A program made the translations under genes and the position numbers. A stretch of 20,933 nucleotides of DNA from the NCBI GenBank assembly GCA_005889395.1, contig VBFX01000002.1:1-20933 (forward strand), given 5' to 3'. Shown here piece by piece: positions 1 through 7,474 of this stretch. This stretch comes from Chloroflexota bacterium. GTDB lineage: Bacteria > Chloroflexota > Dormibacteria > CF-121. A model generated the notes under the pieces. That model ran no database searches. It was given only the letters and a program-made list of their open reading frames with translations, and was not told where the DNA came from. Position 1 is the stretch's first letter. Each line of letters begins with the position of its first letter.

Positions 1-514
1 AAGGTACCGAGGCCTCGATCGCGCCGATGGACCGGGTATAGCTCCGAACCCGGATGCCGAACTCCGCGAGCAGCAGCTTCGCAACGCCGCCCGCCGCCAC
101 GCGCGCCGCGGTCTCGCGCGCACTGGCCCGCTCCAGCACATCGCGGGCGTCATCGGCACCGTACTTGAGCATGCCAGCCAGGTCCGCATGGCCCGGCCGG
201 ACCCGGGTGATCGGCTTGCGCTTTACCTCGGCAGCATCGATGGCCATCACCTGGCGCCAGTTCTCCCAATCTCGGTTGGCGATCTCGAGCGTGATCGGCG
301 AGCCGAGCGTCAGCCCGCCCCGCACCCCGGCAACGATGTGGGCCCGGTCGTGCTCGATCGCCATCCGCCCGCCGCGGCCGTGACCACCCTGCCGCCGCTG
401 CAGGTCACGGGCCAGGTCTTCTTCCCGCACGGTCAAACCGGCGGGCACGCCGTCGAGAATAACGGTTAGCCGCTCGCCGTGCGATTCGCCGGCCGTGAGC
501 AAGCGCAGCGTCAT
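1..514 (-). CDS. aroC: Chorismate synthase, N-terminal part (runs off the window)
   Basis: Chorismate synthase converts EPSP to chorismate using reduced FMN, the last step of the shikimate pathway, in the cytoplasm. The reverse strand reads from ATG at 514 as MTLRLLTAGESHGERL, the family's invariant N-terminal GESHG motif. It is followed by the RRQGGHGRGGRM segment and the RPGHADLAGMLKYG motif, both typical FMN/EPSP-site signatures. About 171 residues are visible of a family that is usually 360-390 long, and the rest lies beyond base 1. The ATG overlaps the aroE stop as ATGA (511-514), so translation is probably coupled. It is the last visible gene of the aro operon. Identity is very secure. 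Confidence 0.97.
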   Translation of the reverse strand, partial: MTLRLLTAGESHGERLTVILDGVPAGLTVREEDLARDLQRRQGGHGRGGRMAIEHDRAHIVAGVRGGLTLGSPITLEIANRDWENWRQVMAIDAAEVKRKPITRVRPGHADLAGMLKYGADDARDVLERASARETAARVAAGGVAKLLLAEFGIRVRSYTRSIGAIEASVP

Positions 515-1260
515 GCCGGCACCGATGCGCCATCCAGCGCGGCCCGCATGACGCCAAGCGGCGCCTTCCTGCCGGTCCAAATCTCAAAGGATGCGGCGCC
601 CTGATGAAGCAGCATCGCGCGTCCCTCCGGCGACCGGCGACTCCGCAGGTCGAAGAGGTATTGGTCTGCTCGCAGCCAGGCTGGCGGCGGGAGATCCGCG
701 GGCGTCGCATTGACGACAAGCTGCGCGCTGGCAATCGTCTGCTCCATCTGGTCCACGTCAACGGGTCCGCCACGGAGGATCTCGAGGTCCCGGCACAGGC
801 GCCTGGCTTGCTGGAGGTTGCGGGCGATGACCCAGACTTCGGCGGCGGGTTGCAGGGCCGCGGCTACGGCTCGCGCGGCGCCGCCGGCGCCGATGATTGC
901 AACGCGGTCGTAGTCTCCACCCATTTCGGCGAGGGCGCGGCGGAAGCCTTCGACGTCGGTGTTCCAGCCCTTCAGTCGGCTGCCCTGCCGGCTGATGGTG
1001 TTGACCGCGCCGATGCGGGCCACCAGCGGATCCAGGTCATCGAGGAAGGCGATCACCGATTCCTTGAGCGGGATCGTGACGTTGGCGCCGAGGATGCCTT
1101 CATCGGAGCGCAGGTCGGCCATTGCCGGGACGAGCTGGGCAGGGCTCACCTCGCGAAGCACGTACTGGCAATCGATGCCGAGTGCCTCGAAGGCGGCGTT
1201 CTGCATCACGGGCGAGAGGCTCCGGGAAATGGGGTCGCCCAGCAGGAGCACTCTATTCAT
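511..1260 (-). CDS. aroE: Shikimate 5-dehydrogenase
   Basis: NADPH-dependent reduction of 3-dehydroshikimate to shikimate. Visible motifs are the N-terminal substrate-binding GDPISRSLSPVMQN (about residues 8-21), NVTIPLKE with the catalytic lysine (about 59-66), GAVNTI, GWNTDVEGF, then the Rossmann loop GAGGAARAV and NATPADLP in the cofactor domain, ending with LLHQGAASFEIWTG. The ATG at 1260 overlaps the end of aroA by 8 bases (ATGAATAG). The same frame runs open upstream into aroA, but homology starts at this ATG. The protein is 249 residues, some 20-30 shorter than many family members. The shortage falls between the DL strand and the MLLHQ helix, where others carry a TPLL-x-A-x4-DG stretch. 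This could be a lineage trait or a small in-frame loss. Confidence 0.95.
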   Translation of the reverse strand: MNRVLLLGDPISRSLSPVMQNAAFEALGIDCQYVLREVSPAQLVPAMADLRSDEGILGANVTIPLKESVIAFLDDLDPLVARIGAVNTISRQGSRLKGWNTDVEGFRRALAEMGGDYDRVAIIGAGGAARAVAAALQPAAEVWVIARNLQQARRLCRDLEILRGGPVDVDQMEQTIASAQLVVNATPADLPPPAWLRADQYLFDLRSRRSPEGRAMLLHQGAASFEIWTGRKAPLGVMRAALDGASVPA

Positions 1261-2554
1261 GGGTGAGCTCCTGCAGCTGCGTAAAGAAGTTCGGATAGGA
1301 GACGGCGACGCAGTCCGCGTCCGCGATCGTGGTGGGACTAGAAGCGACGAGCGCCGCGACCGCCAGCGCCATGGCGACGCGGTGATCCCCGTGGGACTCG
1401 ACGCTCGCGCCGTGCAGCGCGGTCGGTCCCTTGACGCTGACGCCGTCCGGGCGCTCTTCAACAACGGCACCCATGCGGCGAAGGCCGTCCGCCATGGCGG
1501 CGATCCGGTCGCTCTCCTTGACGCGGAGCTCACCGGCACCGTCGATGGTCGTGACGCCCGCGGCCTGGGTCGCCAGCACGAGCAGGGCTGGGATCTCGTC
1601 GATGGCAGCCGCCACATCGGCGGGTCCCAGGACGATGGCACGAAGGCGTTGGCCGGTGACGGTAACCATACCGCGCGGCTCGATATCGGAAGACGACCCT
1701 TCGACCTCGACGTGGGCGCCCATCGATCGCAGCAGCGCGAGGAACGCGGTCCGGGTCGGGTTGAGACCGACATCCGCGACGATGACCGACCAGCCAGGCC
1801 GCAGCGCCGCGGCCGCTATCCAGAAGGCGGCTGACGAAATGTCGCCGGGGATGGCCAGCTCGATGGGACGCAGCGGCTGATGCGATGGTCGAACCACGAC
1901 ACCGTCCGCCGTCGCGCCAACATCCGTCCCCATCGCGCGTAAGAGCCGCTCGGTGTGGTCGCGCGTCGGCGTGGCCTCGACGACCGTCGTGGGGCCGCTG
2001 GCGGAAAGTCCGGCGAGCAGCAGCGCGCTCTTCACCTGGGCGCTCGGTATCGCCAGCGTGTGACGCCGCCCCTGCAGCGACGTTCCCATCACGAACACGG
2101 GCGCGCGACTCTCCCGCGATTCAATCCGCGCCCCCATGGTCCTCAGCGGCTCAATCACTCGATCCATTGGGCGGCGACGCAGCGAGGCGTCGCCATCGAG
2201 GGTCGCCGATATCGCACTGCCGGCGAGCACGCCCAGCAGCAGTCGCATCGTGGTCCCGGAGTTTTCGCAGTCGAGCTCCCCGTGCGGCGTCGCGAACGAG
2301 CTGAGGCCCGCCGCACGGATCCGCGTCGTGCGGCCGCTGCGCTGGAGGTTGGCGCCGAGGCCGCGCAGGCAGGCAACGGTCGCCAGGACATCCTCCCCCT
2401 CGGGAAGGCCGTGAATCCAACTTTCGCCCTGCGCCAGCGCGGCCAGGATCAGCGCTCGGTGAGCAATCGACTTATCGCCAGGCACGGCGAGTTCACCGGC
2501 AACCCGCGTTGCCGATGAGATGGTTCGCGCCGATTCAACCTCAGCGCGTGGCAT
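1253..2554 (-). CDS. aroA: 3-phosphoshikimate 1-carboxyvinyltransferase (EPSP synthase)
   Basis: Transfers the enolpyruvyl group of PEP to shikimate-3-phosphate to give EPSP. Key motifs are all present: PGDKSIAHRA near the N-terminus (catalytic lysine), NSGTTMRLLLG (PEP site), RRPMDRVIEPL, SAQVKSALLLAG, DEIPALLVLA (catalytic acid), RVKESDRI and GDHRVAMALAVA. The open frame reaches back to 2590, but the ATG at 2554 is preferred. It lies 14 bases inside the end of tyrA, has a purine-rich AGGCAGGG a few bases upstream, and gives 433 residues, the normal family length. The NSGTTMRLL wording resembles Bacillus-type rather than enterobacterial enzymes. The gene is complete, with no missing motif. 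Confidence 0.96.
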   Translation of the reverse strand: MPRAEVESARTISSATRVAGELAVPGDKSIAHRALILAALAQGESWIHGLPEGEDVLATVACLRGLGANLQRSGRTTRIRAAGLSSFATPHGELDCENSGTTMRLLLGVLAGSAISATLDGDASLRRRPMDRVIEPLRTMGARIESRESRAPVFVMGTSLQGRRHTLAIPSAQVKSALLLAGLSASGPTTVVEATPTRDHTERLLRAMGTDVGATADGVVVRPSHQPLRPIELAIPGDISSAAFWIAAAALRPGWSVIVADVGLNPTRTAFLALLRSMGAHVEVEGSSSDIEPRGMVTVTGQRLRAIVLGPADVAAAIDEIPALLVLATQAAGVTTIDGAGELRVKESDRIAAMADGLRRMGAVVEERPDGVSVKGPTALHGASVESHGDHRVAMALAVAALVASSPTTIADADCVAVSYPNFFTQLQELTHE

Positions 2555-3353
2555 GCACGCCCTGCCTGAAGAGTTCGCCCACCCGCTCACCGCGCTCGAT
2601 GCGCTCGCGGTAGTCTCGCAGGACGTCCGAAAAGCGGTCGATCGCCCGGACCAGCGGGCCGCGGTTCGTCGTCACGATGTCCTCGTACAGGGTGGGATCA
2701 CCCTCGGCCAGCCGCACCATGCCCCGAAATCCCGGGCCACCGAGTCCAGGATCCGCAACCGGCCGCACCGTCTGGGCGTAGGCGATGCTGATGGTAAACG
2801 CCAGATGACTGAGAAAGGCCATTTGCTGGTCATGAACCTCGGCCGAGAGGATCTGGGGCCTCGCGCCCAGAGCCCGGACGAGACGGAACCAGTCGTCGAA
2901 TGGGGTCAGGTCCTGGCCGTCCTTCGGCGTGAAAACCCAGGTCTCCCCGCGGAACAGCGTGGCATCGCTTTCGCCCAGGCCGCTGCGCTCCTTGCCGGCG
3001 ACGGGATGTCCGCCGAGGAATCGATCCGGATCTGGCAGAGCGCGGGCCCACTCAAGCACGGGGCGCTTCACACTGGCAACATCGGTGACGATCGTGCCTC
3101 GCCGGACGACGTTGGCAAGGCGTTCGAAGACCACCCGGACCTGGTTGATTGGCGTCGCGACCACGACGATGTCGCAGTCGGACATCTCACGCAGATCCGT
3201 CGACGCTCGGTCGACCGCACCCCGCTGCTGCGCCGCCAGCACCCCATCCTCGTGATGGGCGACACCGCGCACTTCGATGGACCCGCCGAGCCGGCGCAGG
3301 GCCAGGCCGAGCGATCCGCCGATCAGGCCGAGCCCGACGATGCCGATCCGCAT
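2541..3353 (-). CDS. tyrA: Prephenate dehydrogenase
   Basis: NAD(P)-dependent oxidative decarboxylation of prephenate to 4-hydroxyphenylpyruvate, committing chorismate carbon to tyrosine. The protein opens with the Rossmann fingerprint GIVGLGLIGGSLG. It continues with VVVATPINQV, IVTDVASVKRPV and the substrate motif GGHPVAGKERSGLG, and then an all-helical dimerisation domain with SHLAFTISIAYAQ. At 270 residues it is a normal-length single-domain enzyme with no fused mutase or ACT domain. The ATG at 3353 is chosen over a GTG one codon earlier because it overlaps the aroF stop as TGATG and has GGAG about seven bases upstream. Mutase activity is supplied separately by the aroH gene in this operon. 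Confidence 0.95.
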   Translation of the reverse strand: MRIGIVGLGLIGGSLGLALRRLGGSIEVRGVAHHEDGVLAAQQRGAVDRASTDLREMSDCDIVVVATPINQVRVVFERLANVVRRGTIVTDVASVKRPVLEWARALPDPDRFLGGHPVAGKERSGLGESDATLFRGETWVFTPKDGQDLTPFDDWFRLVRALGARPQILSAEVHDQQMAFLSHLAFTISIAYAQTVRPVADPGLGGPGFRGMVRLAEGDPTLYEDIVTTNRGPLVRAIDRFSDVLRDYRERIERGERVGELFRQGVHATR

Positions 3354-4295
3354 CACGCCACTCCGACCGTCCGGCTCAGCGCGGCGGCGACGGCGTCAAC
3401 CTGTTCGACAAGGTGGGCGAACGCTTGCGGGGTCAACGACTGGGCACCATCGGAGAGGGCGACCTCCGGCTGGGTGTGCACCTCGACCATCAGCCCGTGC
3501 GCGCCCGCGGCGATCCCTGCCAGCGCCATCGAGGTCACAAGGGAACGCCGGCCGGTTCCGTGGCTCGGGTCGACGATCACCGGAAGGTGGCTCAACTCCT
3601 TGATGAGCGGCACCGCGTTGAGGTCCAGGGTATTGCGGGTGTAGGTCTCGAAGGTCCGGATGCCGCGCTCGCAGAGGATGACCTCGTAGTTTCCCTGGCT
3701 GAGGACGTACTCAGCGGAGAGCAGCCATTCCTCGATCGTCGCCGACATACCCCGCTTGAGTAGGACCGGCTTGCGCAATTCCGATGTCCGCCGGTTCCAG
3801 CACCTCGCAGACCAGCGGCAGGCCGGTCTCCCGCTTCGCCTCCCGCAGAATGTTGATGCCGTCACCGCGCAGTCCCTGGAAGCTGTATGGGGAGGTGCGT
3901 GGCTTGAAGACCCCACCACGGAGCGCGTGAGCCCCAGCCGCCCGGACTTTCCGACAGGTTTCCAGGTAGAGCTCTTCGCCGTCAACCGAGCATGGCCCGG
4001 CCACGATCCAGGGGCGGTCCCCACCGATCTCGTGCGCACCGACCGTGATGCGGGTATCGCGCGCTCGGAACTCGCGGTTCGACAATTTGAATGGCTTCGT
4101 GATGGGTACCACCTCGGCTACGCCCGGGGCCTCGATGAAGAGTTCCCGCAGGGCGAAAGGATTGGTCCCGATAACGCCGATCACCGTGCGCTCGTCGCCG
4201 TCGCTCAGATGAGTCCGGCAACCGTGGAGCTCGACCTGCGAGACGACCGCCGCCACCTGCGCCGGGGTCGCGTCGTGCCGCATCACGATGATCAT
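3353..4295 (-). pseudogene. aroF: 3-deoxy-7-phosphoheptulonate synthase, broken by an out-of-frame internal deletion
   Basis: DAHP synthase condenses PEP and erythrose-4-phosphate, the entry step of the pathway. From ATG 4295 (ATGA overlap with aroH) the frame gives an N-terminal ferredoxin-like regulatory domain (MIIVMRHDATP onward). The TIM barrel follows, with IVAGPCSVDGEE, GGVFKPRTSPYSFQG and VCEVLEPADIG. Homology then jumps to another frame at about 3770-3790 and resumes as KPVLLKRGMSATIEEW, ILCERGIRTFE, DPSHGTGRR and VEVHTQPEVALSDGAQ to the stop at 3353. Relatives have about 29 residues between the two blocks, including the QIGARN(M/A)QN motif. These are absent, and the frame offset requires a loss of 2 mod 3 bases (about 86 or 89). 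All four metal ligands survive, in two frames. As written the gene cannot make an active enzyme. A real mutation or an assembly collapse are both possible. Confidence 0.9.
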
Positions 4296-4660
4296 GCCGT
4301 CACCCGCAGTTTCTCCGCGCCGCGCAAATAGACGAAGCGCATCGCTGACGGCGGCCGGTCGGTGTTGACCAGGAGCAGCACGCGGATGCACCGAGGGAGG
4401 CTGCGCGGGTTCGAGGCGGGCACGGCCATTTCGTGGCCGCAGAGCAGGGGGACGTCCCCCCACCCGAAGCGCCGCGCCGCGGCCGCGGGAAATTCTGCCG
4501 TCAGATCGGGGGTTGTTGTAAACCAGACGGCGGCGATGTCGCCCGCACTGAGCGCGTTCTCGCGGGCGAGCTGCCCCAGCAGCTCCGTCGTGGCATCGAC
4601 GATCGCCGTCTCGCTATCCTCTTCCGTGGTCGTCGCACCGCGAATTCCTCGAACCGCCAT
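4292..4660 (-). CDS. aroH: Chorismate mutase, monofunctional AroH type
   Basis: Catalyses the Claisen rearrangement of chorismate to prephenate. The 122-residue protein belongs to the trimeric AroH family known from Bacillus subtilis. It starts MAVRGIRGATTTEED with Arg7 in place, then has TTTPDLTAEFPA, HEMAV with the active-site Glu, CIRVLLLV with the active-site Arg and RFVYLRGAEKL with the Tyr. Length and motif spacing match the family. The start is fixed by a strong AGGAGG nine bases upstream (4670-4675). Its stop overlaps the aroF ATG as ATGA, so it is the first gene of the coupled aro run. No aroB, aroQ or aroK lies inside the window. Confidence 0.94.
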   Translation of the reverse strand: MAVRGIRGATTTEEDSETAIVDATTELLGQLARENALSAGDIAAVWFTTTPDLTAEFPAAAARRFGWGDVPLLCGHEMAVPASNPRSLPRCIRVLLLVNTDRPPSAMRFVYLRGAEKLRVTA

Positions 4661-4669
4661 CCTTGTTTG

Positions 4670-4675
4670 CCTCCT
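4670..4675 (-). promoter_or_regulatory. Strong Shine-Dalgarno of aroH
   Basis: On the minus strand AGGAGG stands nine bases before the aroH ATG. It is the best ribosome site in the operon; the downstream genes rely on stop/start overlaps. The 150 bases between this gene and the upstream M23 gene show no convincing promoter, so transcription may read through from upstream. Confidence 0.7.
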
Positions 4676-4810
4676 GGGCGCGCCGAGTTCGTTCTGAGTG
4701 TGGGAGGAGGCCGGTGAGCGGGAGGAGGCGGGAGGGCGGCGCTAGCCCATCCCGAGCCGAGGGCCAATCGTCGCGGTCGCTTCTCTCTGGCTGGCGGCCT
4801 GCGGCAGAGT

Positions 4811-6149
4811 TCAGTGCGGGACGCTCGGGATAGCCGCCGCCGGCTGCGGCGCCAGGTCGGGCAGCATTTGTCTGGGGTCGACCGGGCTGTTCTCGATTCG
4901 AACCTCGAAGTGCGTGTGCGGGCCGGTGGAGTTCCCGGTTGAGCCGACCAGGCCAATCAGCTGGCCACGATGGACGACGTCCCCCTCCTTGACCCCGATC
5001 GTGAGCAGGTGACCATAGAGCGTTTTCAAGCCGGCATCGTGCTGGATGATGACGTAGTTCCCGTATCCGACCAGCTGGCCGCCGCTATCGGCCATCCGAC
5101 GGGCCAGCGCGACGACGCCGTCCGCCGCCGCGAACACGGGTGTTCCCAGCGGCACGGCCAGGTCGATCCCGGTGTGGAAGTGCGGGAACCCGGCATAAGA
5201 GGCTTCGAAGACGTATGGTGTCGGACCGAAGCCCTGGGTGATGGTCGCGCGCGGGATCGGCCAGAGGAGACGCCCCGTGACCGCCAGTACCGGGTCCTCC
5301 GCCATCAGCTATCAGCTGCGCCCGGTGCGCCGCCACCTCAGGGGAGTCGGTCTGCATGGCATCGAGGGCGACCAGCGCTTCGTCAATGCTTCCCTGGAGC
5401 TCGGTCTGGAGTGACTGCTCGTTGGCGATCTCCTGGGCCAGGGTGGTGCGGAAAACGACCAGCCGGGAGAGGGTGTCCTTCTTTGTTTGGCGGCTGCGCT
5501 CCAGCGTGGCCTGCGCGTGTTCCAGGGCGACATCGTCAGCCTGAACCGCCCGAATGAGACTTCGCTCGCGGTCGAGGAGCACGTCGCTGTAGCCGATCGT
5601 CTGCAGCAAGCCGGCGAAGCCGCCCGACCGAACCAGGCTGACAAAGAAATTGTCCTGGTGCTTGTAGAGGCCGCGCAAAATGGCCGCAAGCTTGGTGCGG
5701 TCGGCCTGCAGCTGGGTGCTGACCTGCGCGTGGAGCGCGGTGACGGTCGCGATCCGGCTGTCGAGCAGGGACACCTGCTTTTCCGCGTCGAAAATTTGCT
5801 GGCCAAGCGCAATCAGGCTCAATTCCGACTGGTTCAGCGACTTCTCCAGCATCAGCGCGTGGGCCTCGGATGCCGTCAGGGCGCCGATCAACTGGCCCTG
5901 GGCATCGCGGTTCTGCAGCGTCGGGCCTGCGGGCGAAGGACTGGCGGAAGGCAACGGCGATGGAGACGAAGCCAGCGTGGAGCCGAGGCCACCCGGCGCG
6001 ATCCCCGGATTCGGGCTTGGAGCCGCCGAGGGCGAGGCACCCGGCATGTCGGCCAGGACCCCGGCCGGGAGCACGAGCAAGCCCAGCATCACAGCCAGGC
6101 TCAGCAGGAGGACTGCCACTCTCGGACCACGTCTGGCCCCGGCGGCCAC
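4811..6149 (-). pseudogene. Secreted coiled-coil / M23 (LytM-type) endopeptidase, frameshifted by a 7-base tandem duplication
   Basis: Predicted peptidoglycan endopeptidase or amidase activator. The first frame (from a GTG at 6149) gives a signal peptide with hydrophobic core VAVLLLSLAVMLGLLVLP and a Pro/Ser/Ala-rich linker. It then gives about 200 residues of coiled coil (LNQSELSLIALGQQIFDAEKQ..., LQADRTKLAAILRGLYKHQ), like PcsB/EnvC-type proteins. At 5304-5317 the frame is lost. The next frame resumes immediately with TGRLLWPIPRATITQGFGPT and the M23 zinc motifs HTGID and GPHTHFEV, ending at 4811. Removing one copy of the duplicated 7-mer joins them seamlessly (…AHRAQLMAEDPVLAV…), giving about 440 residues. 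The start is uncertain because GTG 6149 lacks a close ribosome site. Without the repair only a secreted coiled coil without catalytic domain would be made. Confidence 0.88.
5304..5317. repeat. Exact 7-base tandem duplication ATCAGCT x2 inside the M23 gene
   Basis: Plus strand reads ATCAGCTATCAGCT, two perfect head-to-tail copies. It lies at the junction between the coiled-coil frame and the M23 frame. Seven extra bases shift the frame by one, and deleting either copy restores one continuous protein. It could be a replication-slippage mutation, a reversible slippage switch or an assembly error. Confidence 0.95.
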
Positions 6150-6310
6150 AGAAGGACGCGACTTCGCTGCCTCCGTGGGCCCTTCCTGCCCGGATTCGTA
6201 TTCGACGCCGCGCCGCGCGCCCCTCCTGGGCGCCGTATCTAACTGTGCTCCATTTTCACATTTTTGTCACCCCTTGCCCGCTTGCACCTTTCGTGGAAGC
6301 CCTCCCGGAC

Positions 6311-6339
6311 ACTTGCCGCGGCCTAACCTGTGCTACCAT
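6311..6339 (+). promoter_or_regulatory. Possible sigma-A-type promoter for the LysM-CHAP gene
   Basis: A TACCAT box at 6334-6339 matches the -10 consensus at four of six positions. A TTGCCG (6313-6318) lies upstream with a short 15-base spacer. Transcription would begin about 30 bases before the GGGGGA ribosome site. Moderate to weak; it rests on consensus match only. Confidence 0.35.
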
Positions 6340-6377
6340 CCTGAAAAACCAACTCGAGCTATCACGGGGGAAGTGAT

Positions 6378-7343
6378 CTGGCACAGAGCCGGTTTTTAAC
6401 GCACACGCTTGTTTTGTTAGCGGCGGCCGTGATCCCGGTACTGACAGCCTTCGACCGACTCCACACTGATACCGCCTACGGCGCAAATGCTGCCCCTGCC
6501 GTGTCACAGCGGGCGACGCACGTCGACGACGTGGTCCTGAGCCAGGGTGGATTCATCATGAAGATGAGCGCCTCCAGTGTTGACACCCCCGTCCGGCGCG
6601 ACGTCACCTACTACACCATCAAGCCCGGCGATACCGTCCAGAGCGTCGCGGGGCGCTACGGGCTGACGCTGGACACCCTGCGCTGGGCCAATAACATTGC
6701 TGACGTGACCAGCGTGGTGCAAGGCCAGCGACTGGTCGTGCCTCCCGTCAACGGCATCCTCGTCAAGGTCCAGCCCAACACCCTGCTGAGCGGGCTGGCG
6801 ATCCAGTATCACGTCAAGGTCCAGGACATCATCGATTTCAACCTGATCCGTGATCCCGACCACCTCAAGCCCGGCACCATGCTGATGCTGCCCGATGGGG
6901 TGGGACCGTCACTCGCCGATCCAGGAGTCGGCAAGAAGACGATTCGCTCCGTTACCTGGAGCCGTTTCGGCCAACAGGTCACGAACTACACCATCACCTA
7001 CAGCAACGCACCGGTTACCGGCTCCGGGGGTAAGTTCCCATACGGTTATTGCACCTGGTGGGTGGCGCACAAGCGCTACGTTCCCTGGTCCGGCAACGCC
7101 TGGCAGTGGTGGTACAACGCGCAGCAGTTCGGCTACGCCGAGGGCCAGGTGCCGATGGTGGGCGCCATCATGGTCCAGGGCATCAGCTGGGCGTCGCCCG
7201 TTGGACACGTCGCGTACGTCGAATCAGTGAACGGCGACGGATCGTTCACCGTCTCAGAGATGAACTACGGCGGCTGGGGTCGCGTTGATTACCGGACGAT
7301 CAAGTCCACTGCCGGTCTCGACCTTCTGGGCTTCATCTACTAG
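6378..7343 (+). CDS. Secreted LysM-LysM-CHAP cell-wall hydrolase
   Basis: Predicted peptidoglycan hydrolase (amidase or endopeptidase) held on the wall by two LysM repeats. After an N-terminal hydrophobic export segment (THTLVLLAAAVIPVL) come LysM 1 (YTIKPGDTVQSVAGRYGL … GQRLVVPP) and LysM 2 (NTLLSGLAIQYHVKVQDII … GTMLMLP). The C-terminal CHAP domain has the catalytic Cys in PYGYCTWWVA and His in PVGHVAYVE, followed by SEMNYGGWG. The start is not canonical. The first ATG/GTG/TTG in frame (TTG 6414) would clip the charged n-region and has no ribosome site. CTG at 6378 sits six bases after GGGGGA and gives AQSRFLTHTLVLLAAA, a normal signal peptide. An undercounted T run at 6392-6396 joining the frame to GTG 6373 is the other option. 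Divergent from the M23 gene, another wall enzyme. Confidence 0.88.
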   Translation: MAQSRFLTHTLVLLAAAVIPVLTAFDRLHTDTAYGANAAPAVSQRATHVDDVVLSQGGFIMKMSASSVDTPVRRDVTYYTIKPGDTVQSVAGRYGLTLDTLRWANNIADVTSVVQGQRLVVPPVNGILVKVQPNTLLSGLAIQYHVKVQDIIDFNLIRDPDHLKPGTMLMLPDGVGPSLADPGVGKKTIRSVTWSRFGQQVTNYTITYSNAPVTGSGGKFPYGYCTWWVAHKRYVPWSGNAWQWWYNAQQFGYAEGQVPMVGAIMVQGISWASPVGHVAYVESVNGDGSFTVSEMNYGGWGRVDYRTIKSTAGLDLLGFIY

Positions 7344-7348
7344 AGCCG

Positions 7349-7377
7349 ACGGCCCGAGTCTATTCGTTCTCGGCCGT
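7349..7377 (+). terminator. Hairpin after the LysM-CHAP gene
   Basis: ACGGCCCGAG (7349-7358) pairs with CTCGGCCGT (7369-7377), with one bulged C and a ten-base loop, six bases after the TAG. There is no T tract, so this is a likely but not classical terminator. Confidence 0.4.
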
Positions 7378-7459
7378 GTCTCCTCCACTCGCGAAGGAAT
7401 TAAGCCGAGTTCGTAAAACACGAGATGTGCAGGTCGGGCATAAGAGCGCGACTGTTGCC

Positions 7460-7465
7460 TAAGAT
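7460..7465 (+). promoter_or_regulatory. -10 box of a probably leaderless M20 peptidase transcript
   Basis: TAAGAT lies nine bases before the GTG at 7475. That places the likely transcription start at or within a few bases of the start codon. There is no Shine-Dalgarno before the GTG. No clear -35 box is seen. Confidence 0.45.
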
Positions 7466-7474
7466 TGCCCAGTA

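Noticed and set aside
2520..3644. 374-residue plus-strand frame opposite tyrA and aroF
   Set aside because: It is antisense to well-conserved tyrA and aroF motifs, and its composition and lack of domains mark it as a shadow.
6250..6375. c-di-AMP (ydaO-type) riboswitch before the LysM-CHAP gene
   Set aside because: Wall-hydrolase genes often carry it, but none of its conserved core sequences are present and the leader looks too short.
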